Below are positions 43,789 through 53,445 of a DNA stretch of 64,000 bases, in pieces (the first letter of the stretch is position 1; each line of letters opens with the position of its first letter). The position numbers and the translations under genes were made by a program. The notes below the pieces were generated by a model. That model had not been told where the DNA came from. It worked only from the letters and a program-made list of their open reading frames with translations, and made no database searches. Origin of the DNA: Methylomicrobium lacus LW14 (GTDB taxonomy: Bacteria; Pseudomonadota; Gammaproteobacteria; Methylococcales; Methylomonadaceae); the NCBI RefSeq assembly GCF_000527095.1, contig NZ_AZUN01000001.1, forward strand, positions 3,547,501 to 3,611,500. The letters run 5' to 3'.

Positions 43789-46350
43789 ATGTTGAATAAA
43801 ATTAACAACAGGATGAACTTAGCCGAACACGGAACCGTTGGGGTAGGGCATTACCCTGTCATGCCGAATAAACCTGCGAACTGCAGCCGTCCGATCGGCC
43901 CGAAAGATGCTTTAGAATGCTCAAGCAATCAACTGAACACAGCAGTTATTATGGCCTGCTTCCTCAGTATGATTGCTGCCAGGCCGGTTCATGCGGCATT
44001 CAATATTCCCACGGGGGTTACCGATATTCCCCCGGCTGCAGTACCCAGCCCATTGTGTATCAACGGTCAATGCGTCACGGCTTTTACCGCTCCACTGCTG
44101 ATGTTCGAAGAGTTCGGTCTGCAGGCAATGCCGACGAGTCCGCCTTCGAACACGAGCAGGCTGCCTGGACCTTTGGACTGCCAGAGTCTACCCAATGGCC
44201 AGGACCTCGATAATTTCATTAAAGAGCCTCTTCATCCGTTTCCTACCGAAGCCGCGAATGAGCTATTGCCGAATGCCTGGGAAGCAAAAATTGAGGAATG
44301 TGCGGGCTCATTCCCGAGAACCGTTTTGGAAGGCCGGCCGCCGGGCGTGTGGTTTGCCCATCAGCGGTGGACGGGAGTTAATGATAGGAAATATATCTAT
44401 CCCAAAGTCTACTTCCAGAGTGCACAGACTGGTGCCCGCAAGAACCTGGGTCTGCGCGATCTGTACCAGAGGCACGGCTACAGCAAAGGGGAATTCGGTA
44501 GCGGAGGACTCTACCATAGCAGCGGAACTGCGAAGAACATCGAGGTCAAACTCCACCCAATGCTGCCCGTCCAGCGGCCGGATACCGTCTGGACCTTCGA
44601 CGGCACCTTTCCTCCCAAGTTGCTGATGGCGCGCTATGGAGAGTCTATATTATTCCGCCATTACAATGCGCTCCCTATCGATGATACGGCGAACCATGGT
44701 TTTGGAAGCAAGGAGATCAGCACCCACGAGCATAACGGTCACAATCCGGCCGAGAGCGACGGTTACACAGCTTCTTGGTTCTATCCGGGCGAGTTCTATG
44801 ACTATAATTGGCCGATGATTCTTGCCGGGCACGACAGTATCAATGCCTTGGCCAGTGTTCCTGCAGCCGGTATGCCGGACGGCAACGGCGGCATTATCAA
44901 GATTCCGGGCGACTGGCGCGAGACGATGAGCACGCATTGGTTTCATGACCATAAACTCGACTTCACCGCGCAGAATGTTTATAAGGGCAACGCGGCCATG
45001 ATGAACTATTACAGCGCCGTGGATCGTGGCCGGGAAGCTACGAATGCGATAGAAGCGAGGGGCGATGCGAAAAAGCCCGGCTATGGCTGTCACTATGCCA
45101 ATCCAGGCAAAAACGTAAACCTTTGTCTCCCCAGCGGCACAGCCCTTGATTGGGGCAATCGCGACTACGACGTCAACCTGATAATTGCCGACAAAGCGTG
45201 GGATCAGGACGGCCAGCTCTTCTTTAATATTTTCAATACGGACGGCTTTCTCGGCGATCGGGTCACAGTCAATTGGCAGTGGAAGCCGTATCTCGATGTA
45301 CGCGCGCGCCGTTACCGCTTCCGCCTCTTGAACGGCAGTGTTTCCCGTTACTTCAAGATCGCCCTGGTCAACGCGCAGGGCCAGCGCGTGCCGTTTCATA
45401 TGATCGCCAATGATGGCAATCTGATGGAACATACGGTGCCGTTCCCTAATGCCGAGTCCGCCGATCTGCCGTCACAAGGAATTGCCGAGCGATACGACAT
45501 CGTGGTGGACTTCAAAAACTTCAAGGATGGAGACAAGCTCTACTTCGTCAACCTGCTGGAGCACGATAACGGCAGAGGTCCGAAACAGGCGATACCCTTC
45601 GAGGATGTCGTGAGCGGGGTATACCAGGCCGACGGCATCAATGGCGATCCGGGCGTAGGCAAGTTCCTCGAATTCCGCGTGCACTCATGCGTGCAGAAAG
45701 GGCGTCCCGTCAGCTGCCCGGACTACAGCATGAATCCGGCCGATTATGTCGAAGGTGGCTTGCAGATGATCCCATTGCCCACTTTTACTGCGGATGAACT
45801 CCAGAACGCGATACATAGGAAATTCGAGTTTGGGCGAAGCAACGGTACAGACACACAGCCCTGGACCATCAAGACCGATGGCGGACAAGGTCTCAACATG
45901 GATCCGCATCGGCTATCGGCCGCCCCGACCGGGGGGGCCGCCGAGATCTGGCATATCGTGAATGGTGGCAGTGGTTGGAGTCATCCGGTGCATGTTCATT
46001 TCGAAGAAGGACAAATTCTGAAGCGCGGCGGTAAGGCGCCGCCGATATGGGAAAAATGGGCGCGCAAGGACGTCTATCGTATCGGTCCTCTAACGGATGC
46101 GACAGACAGTGTCGAGATGGCTATACGCTTCAGGGAATTCGCCGGGACTTACATGGAGCACTGCCATAACACGCAGCACGAAGATAAAGCCATGCTCATG
46201 CGCTGGGATATTCAAGATCAACTTAACCCTATAGTGCTGCCTACGCCGGTTTCGGGATGGGAAGGCGTTTCTTATGAAAGTTCAAATGTTTTGCCGACCT
46301 ATAAGGACGGATGCGACAGCCCTCTTGCTGACTGCCAACTAATACCCTGA
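43789..46350 (+). CDS. multicopper oxidase, 853 aa
   Basis: The ATG at 43789 has GGAGG upstream and is preferred to one at 43744. Four copper motifs are visible: HEHNGH (about 314), HWFHDH (about 383-388), HPVHVH (732-737) and HCHNTQHEDKAM (791-802) with an axial Met, so type 1 and trinuclear sites look complete. A hydrophobic export-like segment lies unusually far in (NTAVIMACFLSMIAARPVHA, about 49-68). The length exceeds laccases or CopA and approaches large bacterial metal oxidases. It probably oxidises metals or phenols outside the cytoplasm with O2 as acceptor. Confidence 0.85.
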   Translation: MLNKINNRMNLAEHGTVGVGHYPVMPNKPANCSRPIGPKDALECSSNQLNTAVIMACFLSMIAARPVHAAFNIPTGVTDIPPAAVPSPLCINGQCVTAFTAPLLMFEEFGLQAMPTSPPSNTSRLPGPLDCQSLPNGQDLDNFIKEPLHPFPTEAANELLPNAWEAKIEECAGSFPRTVLEGRPPGVWFAHQRWTGVNDRKYIYPKVYFQSAQTGARKNLGLRDLYQRHGYSKGEFGSGGLYHSSGTAKNIEVKLHPMLPVQRPDTVWTFDGTFPPKLLMARYGESILFRHYNALPIDDTANHGFGSKEISTHEHNGHNPAESDGYTASWFYPGEFYDYNWPMILAGHDSINALASVPAAGMPDGNGGIIKIPGDWRETMSTHWFHDHKLDFTAQNVYKGNAAMMNYYSAVDRGREATNAIEARGDAKKPGYGCHYANPGKNVNLCLPSGTALDWGNRDYDVNLIIADKAWDQDGQLFFNIFNTDGFLGDRVTVNWQWKPYLDVRARRYRFRLLNGSVSRYFKIALVNAQGQRVPFHMIANDGNLMEHTVPFPNAESADLPSQGIAERYDIVVDFKNFKDGDKLYFVNLLEHDNGRGPKQAIPFEDVVSGVYQADGINGDPGVGKFLEFRVHSCVQKGRPVSCPDYSMNPADYVEGGLQMIPLPTFTADELQNAIHRKFEFGRSNGTDTQPWTIKTDGGQGLNMDPHRLSAAPTGGAAEIWHIVNGGSGWSHPVHVHFEEGQILKRGGKAPPIWEKWARKDVYRIGPLTDATDSVEMAIRFREFAGTYMEHCHNTQHEDKAMLMRWDIQDQLNPIVLPTPVSGWEGVSYESSNVLPTYKDGCDSPLADCQLIP

Positions 46351-46369
46351 GGCCTGACAGGAGGAGGCG

Positions 46370-47368
46370 ATGAAAATGCAGCATGCCGTTGAATATTTGA
46401 GGAGGACGGCCATTCTCCTTTTATTCGCCTGCATCGCTTCGATTCTCGGGAGCGGCCCGGTTGTGGCCGCTCCTGCGAGTTCGCGGTGGGGCGGGGACTA
46501 TTTTCCGAATATTTCCCTGGTGACGCAGGACGGCAAAACAGTCCGCTTCTATGATGACCTGATCAAGGATAAAGTGGTGGCGATCAATTTCATTTTTACG
46601 CATTGCCCGGATGCTTGTCCTGCAGAAACGGCCAGCATGCGCCAGGTCCAAAAGGCGCTGGGTGAGCGTGTGGGCCGCGATGTCTTCTTTTATTCGATCA
46701 CCATAGATCCCGAGCACGATACGCCGGCGGTGCTCAAGGAATATTCCGGGAGGTTCAGGGTGGGACCCGGCTGGACATTCTTAACCGGGAATAAGGCGGA
46801 TATCACGCTTCTGCGCAAAAAACTGGGGCTATACAGTGAAGAGCGCCCGGACGAAAAAGCGAAGAATCACAACATCAGCCTCATCGTCGGCAATGAGGCC
46901 ACCGGGAAATGGATCAAACGCTCGCCCTTCGACGAGCCGAAGGTTTTGGCTCGATTGCTCGGGTATTCGCTACAGCGCATGCCCGTAGCTAAGTCGAATC
47001 CAACGAGTTATGCCGAAGCGCCACGCCTCCCCAACATGAGCCTAGGCGAGGATCTCTATCGTTCGCGTTGTGATGGCTGTCATAGCCTGGGCACAGAAGA
47101 GGGGTTGGGGCCAGGGCTGGCCGGCGTGACCAAGATGCGGGATCGTGTCTGGCTAGCACGCTGGCTGAAGACTCCGGATCAGATGCTGGCGGAAAAAGAT
47201 CCCATCGCGACGCAATTGTTTGAGCGTTATAACAGGCTTCCGATGCCGAATCTGAGACTCAGCGACGCCGATGTAGATGCCCTGATTACTTATATGGCCG
47301 ATTCGGATTCGGCTAAGCATGTCGGCAACGCTATCACTGTGACCGGAAAAAGAGGCGCTGGAAATTAA
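46370..47368 (+). CDS. SCO1/SenC protein fused to a cytochrome c domain
   Basis: The ATG follows AGGAGGAGG. The signal peptide is near residues 15-35. A thioredoxin-like SCO domain has the copper motif HCPDACP (about 78-84) and the distal His in DEKAKNHNISLIVG. A cytochrome c domain starts with RCDGCHSLG (about 233-241) and has a Met ligand in LPMPNL. SCO proteins deliver copper or reduce cysteines; the haem domain adds electron transfer. It lies 19 bases after the multicopper oxidase gene, so service to that enzyme is likely. Confidence 0.87.
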   Translation: MKMQHAVEYLRRTAILLLFACIASILGSGPVVAAPASSRWGGDYFPNISLVTQDGKTVRFYDDLIKDKVVAINFIFTHCPDACPAETASMRQVQKALGERVGRDVFFYSITIDPEHDTPAVLKEYSGRFRVGPGWTFLTGNKADITLLRKKLGLYSEERPDEKAKNHNISLIVGNEATGKWIKRSPFDEPKVLARLLGYSLQRMPVAKSNPTSYAEAPRLPNMSLGEDLYRSRCDGCHSLGTEEGLGPGLAGVTKMRDRVWLARWLKTPDQMLAEKDPIATQLFERYNRLPMPNLRLSDADVDALITYMADSDSAKHVGNAITVTGKRGAGN

Positions 47369-47512
47369 AGCTTTTTAATTACAACTTGCTTGATAAGGCG
47401 ATGATATTGCTCTCTTCAGGTATTTCCATCTGGTGGATGTGGCGCAAGTGCCTTTTTCATCGGGACAAGACCTTGGTAAGTATGTCCTGAAAATTTACTT
47501 CATGCCCGATTG

Positions 47513-48142
47513 CTAACGAATTTCATGTGAAGCACTTATCCTTTGTCTGGGGCTTTCTTCGCGAGCGACGAGCAGTTCATCGATTTTTTCGGCAATAGCC
47601 TCTGGATTGGAGAAATTGTTAAAGCGCCGCCATTCTCCGCGGATCGGGTCGCCAACAAGAATGGCCGACGCATGGTTGGTGTGATCGGTAGTGTAGACCT
47701 CCAGCGCTTTCAATAAAGCATCGACTTGGGCTTTCTTGCCGGTCAGCCAGATCCATTCGGGTTTGGCAGCAAAATGCTCCGCATAGGTTTTCAGCCGTGC
47801 AGGCGTATCCATTGCCGGGTTGATACTCAGCGATACCATGCGCACGTTCTGGGCCTGTTTTTCTCCCAACCGGCTTTGCAGTTTGGAGAAAATGGACAAG
47901 ATGACCGGGCATGTTGTATTGCAATCGGTATAAATGAAGCTGATTGCGATGATCCGGTCACCTACGATATCGCGGGTAAAGCGGACCAAAGCGCCGTGCT
48001 GATCCTGCAATTCAGCATTCGGCAGTTGAACGGCAGGCATTGCCACCGAGGTAGCTATCGGCGGCACATTCGGCAATATGGTCGTCAGGGTGCCGGAAGC
48101 TAAGATTACGATGATGGCTTTGTGGGTGAGTTCAAAAAGCAT
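47513..48142 (-). CDS. second SCO1/SenC-family protein
   Basis: The 209-residue protein has an N-terminal export or anchor segment (ELTHKAIIVILASGTLTTIL), the CxxxC copper motif TDCNTTCP and the conserved His in TTDHTNHASAIL. No cytochrome domain is present. It is convergent with the SCO-cytochrome gene. It may metallate the multicopper oxidase or a terminal oxidase. Confidence 0.85.
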   Translation of the reverse strand: MLFELTHKAIIVILASGTLTTILPNVPPIATSVAMPAVQLPNAELQDQHGALVRFTRDIVGDRIIAISFIYTDCNTTCPVILSIFSKLQSRLGEKQAQNVRMVSLSINPAMDTPARLKTYAEHFAAKPEWIWLTGKKAQVDALLKALEVYTTDHTNHASAILVGDPIRGEWRRFNNFSNPEAIAEKIDELLVAREESPRQRISASHEIR

Positions 48143-48464
48143 GCGCTGACTCCTAAAGCTGAGCGGCGGGAATCTCCGGGCGGATAGCGTGGAAAATCAA
48201 AATGAGCTGTTGTTCAAACGTAATATTGAGGGTCAATCAGCTTAGATCATAATCAAAGCGGACCTGAGCCGTCTGTCTGCTAGCCCACGTATGTAGCGCA
48301 TCATGCCGTAATCATCCTGTCACCTAACGCTACCTATAATTTGCGCTTTCTCAAGCTCAGAAGCCACTAATTGATTGCAAGCGGCCGGGCAAGTTCGGGC
48401 ACTTTCAGGCCAACGCTGGCTCTATCGTTTGTACCCCTTCATCAGATTTTAAAGGATACGATTT
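48143..48464 (+). promoter_or_regulatory. intergenic region with a TATAAT box
   Basis: This 322-base gap between the divergent SCO and glpQ genes has TATAAT at 48335-48340. No good -35 element and no gene are seen. Confidence 0.35.
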
Positions 48465-49685
48465 ATGTTAAACGAACTCAGCAAACATGCCTGGCTGGCG
48501 GTCGCGGCAGTGGCCGTACTAGGTTGTCAGAACAGAGTCCAAGCCAAGCCGGTTGAAACCTTGGCGCCGGTCGTCAGGCCCCTCGTGATCAGCCATCGCG
48601 GCGCGTCGGGCTATCGTCCCGAACATACGCTGGAAGGCTATGCCTTGGCTATCGACCAGGGCGCCGATTTTATCGAACCGGATTTGGTGTTGACCAAGGA
48701 CGGCAAGATGATCGCCCGGCATGAGCCGATGATCGGGGCAACCACCGATGTCGCCAGCCACCCGGAATTTGCCGACCGCAAGACCCAGCGGATGGTTGAC
48801 GGCGTCGAGTACAACGACTGGTTCGCGACCGATTTTACACTGGCGGAAATTAAAACCCTCCGCGCTGTGCAAGCGCGGGCGAACCGCGATCAGCAATACA
48901 ATGGCTTATACGAGATACCCACGCTGGATCAAGTGATTGCGCTGGCCAAGCAAAAGAGCGCGGAAACCGGTCGTACGATCGGCATCTATCCCGAGATCAA
49001 GCATTCGACCTATCATGCGACGGTGACGAATCGAAAGAAACATAAACTGTTCGGCAAGCATTTCTTCGAGATAAAGTTACTGAACAAGCTGCATAAGGCA
49101 TACGGAAACAGCGCTTGCGCGCCGGTATTTATCCAGTCTTTCGAAGTCGGCAACCTGCAATATCTGAGCCGTAGAACCCAAATCAATTTGGTGCAGTTGA
49201 TCGATGCCGATGACGTGAACGCCGATGGCTCAATATCTTTGGTCGTGCCTTATCGCCAGCCATATGACTTCGTCGTTTCCGGCGATCCGCGCACCTTTGC
49301 AGACCTGTTGACCGATGCCGGGCTGGATTTTGTCAAAACCTATGCCGATGCGGTCGGCCCCTGGAAGCCTTATCTGGTCAAAACCGTCGATGATCAAGTC
49401 GATCGCAATGGCGACGGGCAGATCACGATCAACGACCGCCGCGTCGATGGCAGCACCGGCGTTTTGGAAAAAGCGCACGCAAAGGGCTTGCAGGTGCATA
49501 CCTGGACCTTCCGCAATGATGCCGGCGGCTACGGCTTTTTCGATCCTCGCGAGGAGATGACTTATTACTATGACCTGGGCGTCGATGGCCTGTTTACCGA
49601 ATTTCCCGATACCGGCGTCGAAGCGCGGAAGGCGTTTATCAATGCTGGGGGGCAGTCAATGATTGGCGAGTGTAAGCGTCACTGA
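48465..49685 (+). CDS. glpQ: periplasmic glycerophosphodiester phosphodiesterase
   Basis: The 406-residue protein has a lipoprotein-like or Sec signal (WLAVAAVAVLGCQ), the GDPD signatures ISHRGASGYRPEHT and GADFIEPDLVLTKDG, and a His in ARHEPMIG. It hydrolyses glycerophosphodiesters to glycerol 3-phosphate and an alcohol. The EF-hand-like DRNGDGQITINDR near residue 310 agrees with Ca dependence. It is monocistronic. Confidence 0.9.
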   Translation: MLNELSKHAWLAVAAVAVLGCQNRVQAKPVETLAPVVRPLVISHRGASGYRPEHTLEGYALAIDQGADFIEPDLVLTKDGKMIARHEPMIGATTDVASHPEFADRKTQRMVDGVEYNDWFATDFTLAEIKTLRAVQARANRDQQYNGLYEIPTLDQVIALAKQKSAETGRTIGIYPEIKHSTYHATVTNRKKHKLFGKHFFEIKLLNKLHKAYGNSACAPVFIQSFEVGNLQYLSRRTQINLVQLIDADDVNADGSISLVVPYRQPYDFVVSGDPRTFADLLTDAGLDFVKTYADAVGPWKPYLVKTVDDQVDRNGDGQITINDRRVDGSTGVLEKAHAKGLQVHTWTFRNDAGGYGFFDPREEMTYYYDLGVDGLFTEFPDTGVEARKAFINAGGQSMIGECKRH

Positions 49686-49841
49686 CCTGGGGAACCGTTT
49701 CATCCGGAGTACAGGGATGTACTTTCAGAAATGTGGCCCGAAAAAATGAACAGCCGGTTAAGTGAAAGATCTTCTATTTTTGAATGTCCCAAAGGACGAT
49801 AAAACGGAGCAAAAAAATTGTTCGGAAGCTATTGTGCTCCG

Positions 49842-50663
49842 CTACTGAACGCCATAACGATTATGGACATAATCAGTTAGCTGAGAGATGGTACTACTGT
49901 CCTCCGACACAACTTGTTTTATGACATCCCCGATGCTGATCATGCCAATCAATTTGCCATTCTCCAGAACAGGTAAATGGCGCGTATGCGTGGAAGTCAT
50001 CAATATCATGCACTGCTCCACAGAATCATCCGGATCGACACATAGGGTATTGATATCAAGCATCTCGGAAACAGGGGCTTCCAGGCCGGGTGCGCCTCTA
50101 TACATAAGATGCTGCAAATAACCCCGTTCAGTAAAAATACCGAGAAAAAAGCCCTTATTGGTGACGGCTACCGCTCCGATGTTATGATCAGCCATGATCT
50201 TTATTGCATTTAAAACAGGCGAGTGATCTTCAATTGAGAATATCGTGTTGTTTTCCTTGGCTTGTAATATGTCCTTGACTTTACGCCTGTTTCTTATTCC
50301 ATTGACTACAGAATCGCAAAGATCTTTGCTGCAGCTCATCAGTGCCTTAATCAGTTTGGAAGAACTCTGAGCAAAGACCCCATCGGCTGCTAGTAATGAT
50401 CTGGCTTTCTCTTTGTTATTTGCGTTGCTGTGGTAAACCACTTCAGCCGCAATGCGGTGGAAGTGTTCATGTGCGGTACACATCGATTCAAAGGAGGGCA
50501 AATAGTTATATTGAACGCCATCGCCATAAATCCAGTGTCCGAGGTCACAAACATGGCAATCCGCCACCTTTTTTAGGTCCTGGATGATTCCTTCTTCTAT
50601 GTGGCGTTTTAGCCGTATGTTCCATTGAATGTGCGTTTCGATCGCATCATTGAAAATGTTCAT
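49842..50663 (-). CDS. CZB domain fused to a CBS-domain pair
   Basis: Residues 1-115 match the chemoreceptor zinc-binding domain: HIQWNIRL, CHVCDLGHWIYGDG and AHEHFHRIA supply the His/Cys ligands. Residues 130-270 hold two CBS motifs (VLNAIKIMADHNIGAVAVTN and STHTRHLPVLENGKLIGMIS) that bind adenine nucleotides. No transmembrane or output domain is present. It could couple zinc or hypochlorite redox sensing to nucleotide state. Confidence 0.82.
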   Translation of the reverse strand: MNIFNDAIETHIQWNIRLKRHIEEGIIQDLKKVADCHVCDLGHWIYGDGVQYNYLPSFESMCTAHEHFHRIAAEVVYHSNANNKEKARSLLAADGVFAQSSSKLIKALMSCSKDLCDSVVNGIRNRRKVKDILQAKENNTIFSIEDHSPVLNAIKIMADHNIGAVAVTNKGFFLGIFTERGYLQHLMYRGAPGLEAPVSEMLDINTLCVDPDDSVEQCMILMTSTHTRHLPVLENGKLIGMISIGDVIKQVVSEDSSTISQLTDYVHNRYGVQ

Positions 50664-50864
50664 GGCTGCCTCCCAGGTTTGAGGTAAAGGATGACCATTG
50701 GAAAGCGCATGGCTAAAAAAGGTCCAAGAATGAGGAAATTAATTATCAAAAGGACTCAACCTCCCGGTTTTAAACGTTTTCTTATCCCGAGCCGAGGTTA
50801 GATTAGGGCAAATTTCCCCACAATTGCAGTCGCCAATGCTTCATTCACCATGATTTTTTTAGTT

Positions 50865-52112
50865 TCAGAAGGTGGTGCTGTAGCTTGAAAATTTATCATC
50901 CTTGGCAAATAACGTGACAAAAGTTTTGTATGTGTTTTCCCCGATCGTAAGCTCTACACCCAGTTTTTCTTCTATTAAAGCAAATGGCAGCGCCAATACA
51001 TTAAGTCCTAAGCTCAGCGAGCCATTGCTGCTGGTGTAGCGAAAAGCCGTCAACTTGTTTTTTGCCGGACTTTTTTTAATGGAATAGCTTTTGTTATTAT
51101 TTTGCGTTTTTTCGCTGACGCTCAGCAAGTCTGTTAAGTCTTCATCAACAAACGGGGCTGTCTCAGCATTACGATATAACTTGAGCTTAACAACCGCCTT
51201 GCAATCGCCATTGCAACTTTCCAATGTACTTATCAGGCTTGGGGAAGCCAGTTTAAAACTGGCCGTGAGCGTGTCGTTTTCCCCCTCCTTATTGCGTATT
51301 TTGCCGCTGACAACAACAAAGCTGTCGCTCAAAGGATTGGCTACGGATTTATATTTGCCGTTTGTCAAGGGCGCCGTAAATTGGTTGAGAACTCCGCCCA
51401 ACTTCACAGACGTCGCTATGCCCGATCCCATGTTGCCGACGTCCGTTTTGCTGACCTTGATATTCAGGGTTTGTTTTGACGGGTTGCCCTTAATGCTGAC
51501 GACCGGGATTTCATTTTTGGGGCTTTTGTAGCTAAAGCCCTCCTTGGCATCGCCGATCAGCTTACCGACAGGAATGTTAATGTTGCTGCCGCCTACGGCA
51601 ACCTTCAAGTTTTGAGTTTGCGGGTTAAAGATATCGCCTGCACTGCGGTCGGCATTATAAATAAACGTTGCCTGCCATGAATCTTCCGATCCTTCATTGT
51701 CTTTGATGGACAGTTTGCTGATCCATAATCCAGTGGTTGGTGGCGCATTGGCTCCATCCAATGTCCAGGTAAACGGCTTGCAGGACACATAGGGTGCAGT
51801 AACTATTCTATTGACGACCATGGTCATTTCACTGGAAGGGGGGACGTCGAAAGTTTCGCCGGTAAATTTCTCGTTGAATCCATGTGTCCAGATAAAGTTG
51901 GCGCAGAGGTTCTCCGGATTAAATCTGCCCTTATGAAAAGTGACATAGAGACTTTTGTTACAGTCGTCTGTTGGGTCAAAGCTTGCCGTCAGTTGCCCCG
52001 AATCATCGGTTTTGAAAGTGTATGTTTTGTACGGGTGGAGTATGTCGGGGCGTACTGTCTCGCACTCCGTGGTGGGGTGGGGGTCTAATCGTCTGGAAAA
52101 ACGAGAGAGCAT
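50865..52112 (-). CDS. unknown, probably exported protein with uncertain start
   Basis: The first ATG in frame (52112) gives a polar N-terminus. Upstream, in the same frame and without a stop, lies SLYRTSSTAICFACQILFSQ followed by GIAAASYTG, a signal-peptide-like sequence with no ATG, GTG or TTG before it. The body is beta-rich with repeated patterns (ADRSAGDIFNPQTQNLKVAV, SGKIRNKEGENDTLTASFKL) and paired Cys. No family is recognised. The 5' end may have decayed. Confidence 0.6.
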   Translation of the reverse strand: MLSRFSRRLDPHPTTECETVRPDILHPYKTYTFKTDDSGQLTASFDPTDDCNKSLYVTFHKGRFNPENLCANFIWTHGFNEKFTGETFDVPPSSEMTMVVNRIVTAPYVSCKPFTWTLDGANAPPTTGLWISKLSIKDNEGSEDSWQATFIYNADRSAGDIFNPQTQNLKVAVGGSNINIPVGKLIGDAKEGFSYKSPKNEIPVVSIKGNPSKQTLNIKVSKTDVGNMGSGIATSVKLGGVLNQFTAPLTNGKYKSVANPLSDSFVVVSGKIRNKEGENDTLTASFKLASPSLISTLESCNGDCKAVVKLKLYRNAETAPFVDEDLTDLLSVSEKTQNNNKSYSIKKSPAKNKLTAFRYTSSNGSLSLGLNVLALPFALIEEKLGVELTIGENTYKTFVTLFAKDDKFSSYSTTF

Positions 52113-52398
52113 GGTCTGCTCGCTGCCGTCAAAGGAATCAGAGCCCGTATAGGAAGCCGCGGCAATGCCTTGGGAAAACAGAATTTGGCAGGCAAAACAA
52201 ATGGCTGTTGAGCTTGTGCGATAGAGGCTTTTGGGTTTTCCAGGGTGTTCATGATAATCATTTCTGGGTTTTAAACTATCAATAATATATTTAGTTAATT
52301 TATTGAATGCTTAAAATCGAAAAAAATCTATGGGCCATACTCGACTGATTTGCCCCCATTGATCAGCAAATTATTGATCTCAATTGATTTCGCTGTGA
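52113..52398. other. intergenic region before hypE, includes the possible 5' end of the 50865 gene
   Basis: Apart from the signal-peptide-like sequence at about 52150-52240 (minus strand), the DNA is AT-rich and no gene is seen. Confidence 0.35.
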
Positions 52399-53445
52399 TT
52401 AACAAATCCGGGGCAGTTGCTCGCCGCTGAATAAATCCAGAACCCGGCTGACGCCCATGACGTTTTCGAGCGTGACCGTGCCGCGGGGATGCGCCGCCTT
52501 AACCTGGCCTATCCGGCTAGCCTGCCGGCCGAGCGGGTGCCGCCGCAAAACGGACAAGGTCTGTTCGGTCTGTTCTTCGGGAACGAATGCAATAAACGCG
52601 CCTTCATTGGCGATATAGACCGGGTCGAAACCCAGTATCTCGCAGGCGCTTTTGACGTTACTGTTAACCGGTAGCATAGCTTCCCTGATTTCGATGTGTT
52701 GCCGCGCCGTCGCGGCCAGTTCTATCAACGCGGCCGCCAGGCCGCCTCGGGTCAGGTCGCGCATGCAATGGATTTCGATCCCGGACGCGAGCAAGTCTTC
52801 GACGAGTCCTGAAAGATCGGCGCAATCGCTCTCGATCTCGTGCGCAAAATTCAGGCCTTCGCGTTCCAGTATCACCGAGATGCCGTGCCGGCCCAGGTCG
52901 CCGTTCAGGATGATGCTGTCGCCCGCTTTAATTCGGCGGGGATTGCTCTCGATGCCGGCTTCGATCAGGCCGATGCCCGCGGTATTGATGAAGACGCCGT
53001 CGCCTTTGCCCTTGTCGACCACTTTGGTGTCGCCGGTCACGATCAAAACACCTGCCTCTTCGGCCGTGCGCTGCATCGACTGCACGATACGCTGGAGGTC
53101 TGCCATCGGGAAGCCTTCTTCAATGATCAGCGCGCAGGTCAAATACAAAGGCTTCGCGCCGCTCATCGCCAGGTCGTTCAAGGTGCCGCATACGGCCAGC
53201 TTGCCGATGTCGCCGCCGGGAAAAAACAAAGGCTTCACGACATAGGAATCGGTCGTGAAGGCGAGCCTCACACCGTTGATGTCGAATACCGCGCTGTCGT
53301 GTTTCTGGTTCAGCAGCGGATTGCTGAAAGCCGGCTGGATCAGGTTGTCCAGCAGTTGCTGCATCAGGCGGCCGCCCCCGCCGTGCGCCATCACGATCCG
53401 GTCGTATTGCAGCGGCAAGGGGCAGTTCAGTTCCAGGTCAGACAT
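52399..53445 (-). CDS. hypE: hydrogenase maturation protein HypE
   Basis: The 348-residue PurM-like enzyme has MAHGGGGRLMQQLLDNLI at the N-terminus and the C-terminal PRIC tail, whose Cys receives carbamoyl from HypF and is dehydrated to a cyanide precursor. It overlaps hypD by 8 bases at the end of the hypF-C-D-E run. Confidence 0.95.
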   Translation of the reverse strand: MSDLELNCPLPLQYDRIVMAHGGGGRLMQQLLDNLIQPAFSNPLLNQKHDSAVFDINGVRLAFTTDSYVVKPLFFPGGDIGKLAVCGTLNDLAMSGAKPLYLTCALIIEEGFPMADLQRIVQSMQRTAEEAGVLIVTGDTKVVDKGKGDGVFINTAGIGLIEAGIESNPRRIKAGDSIILNGDLGRHGISVILEREGLNFAHEIESDCADLSGLVEDLLASGIEIHCMRDLTRGGLAAALIELAATARQHIEIREAMLPVNSNVKSACEILGFDPVYIANEGAFIAFVPEEQTEQTLSVLRRHPLGRQASRIGQVKAAHPRGTVTLENVMGVSRVLDLFSGEQLPRIC

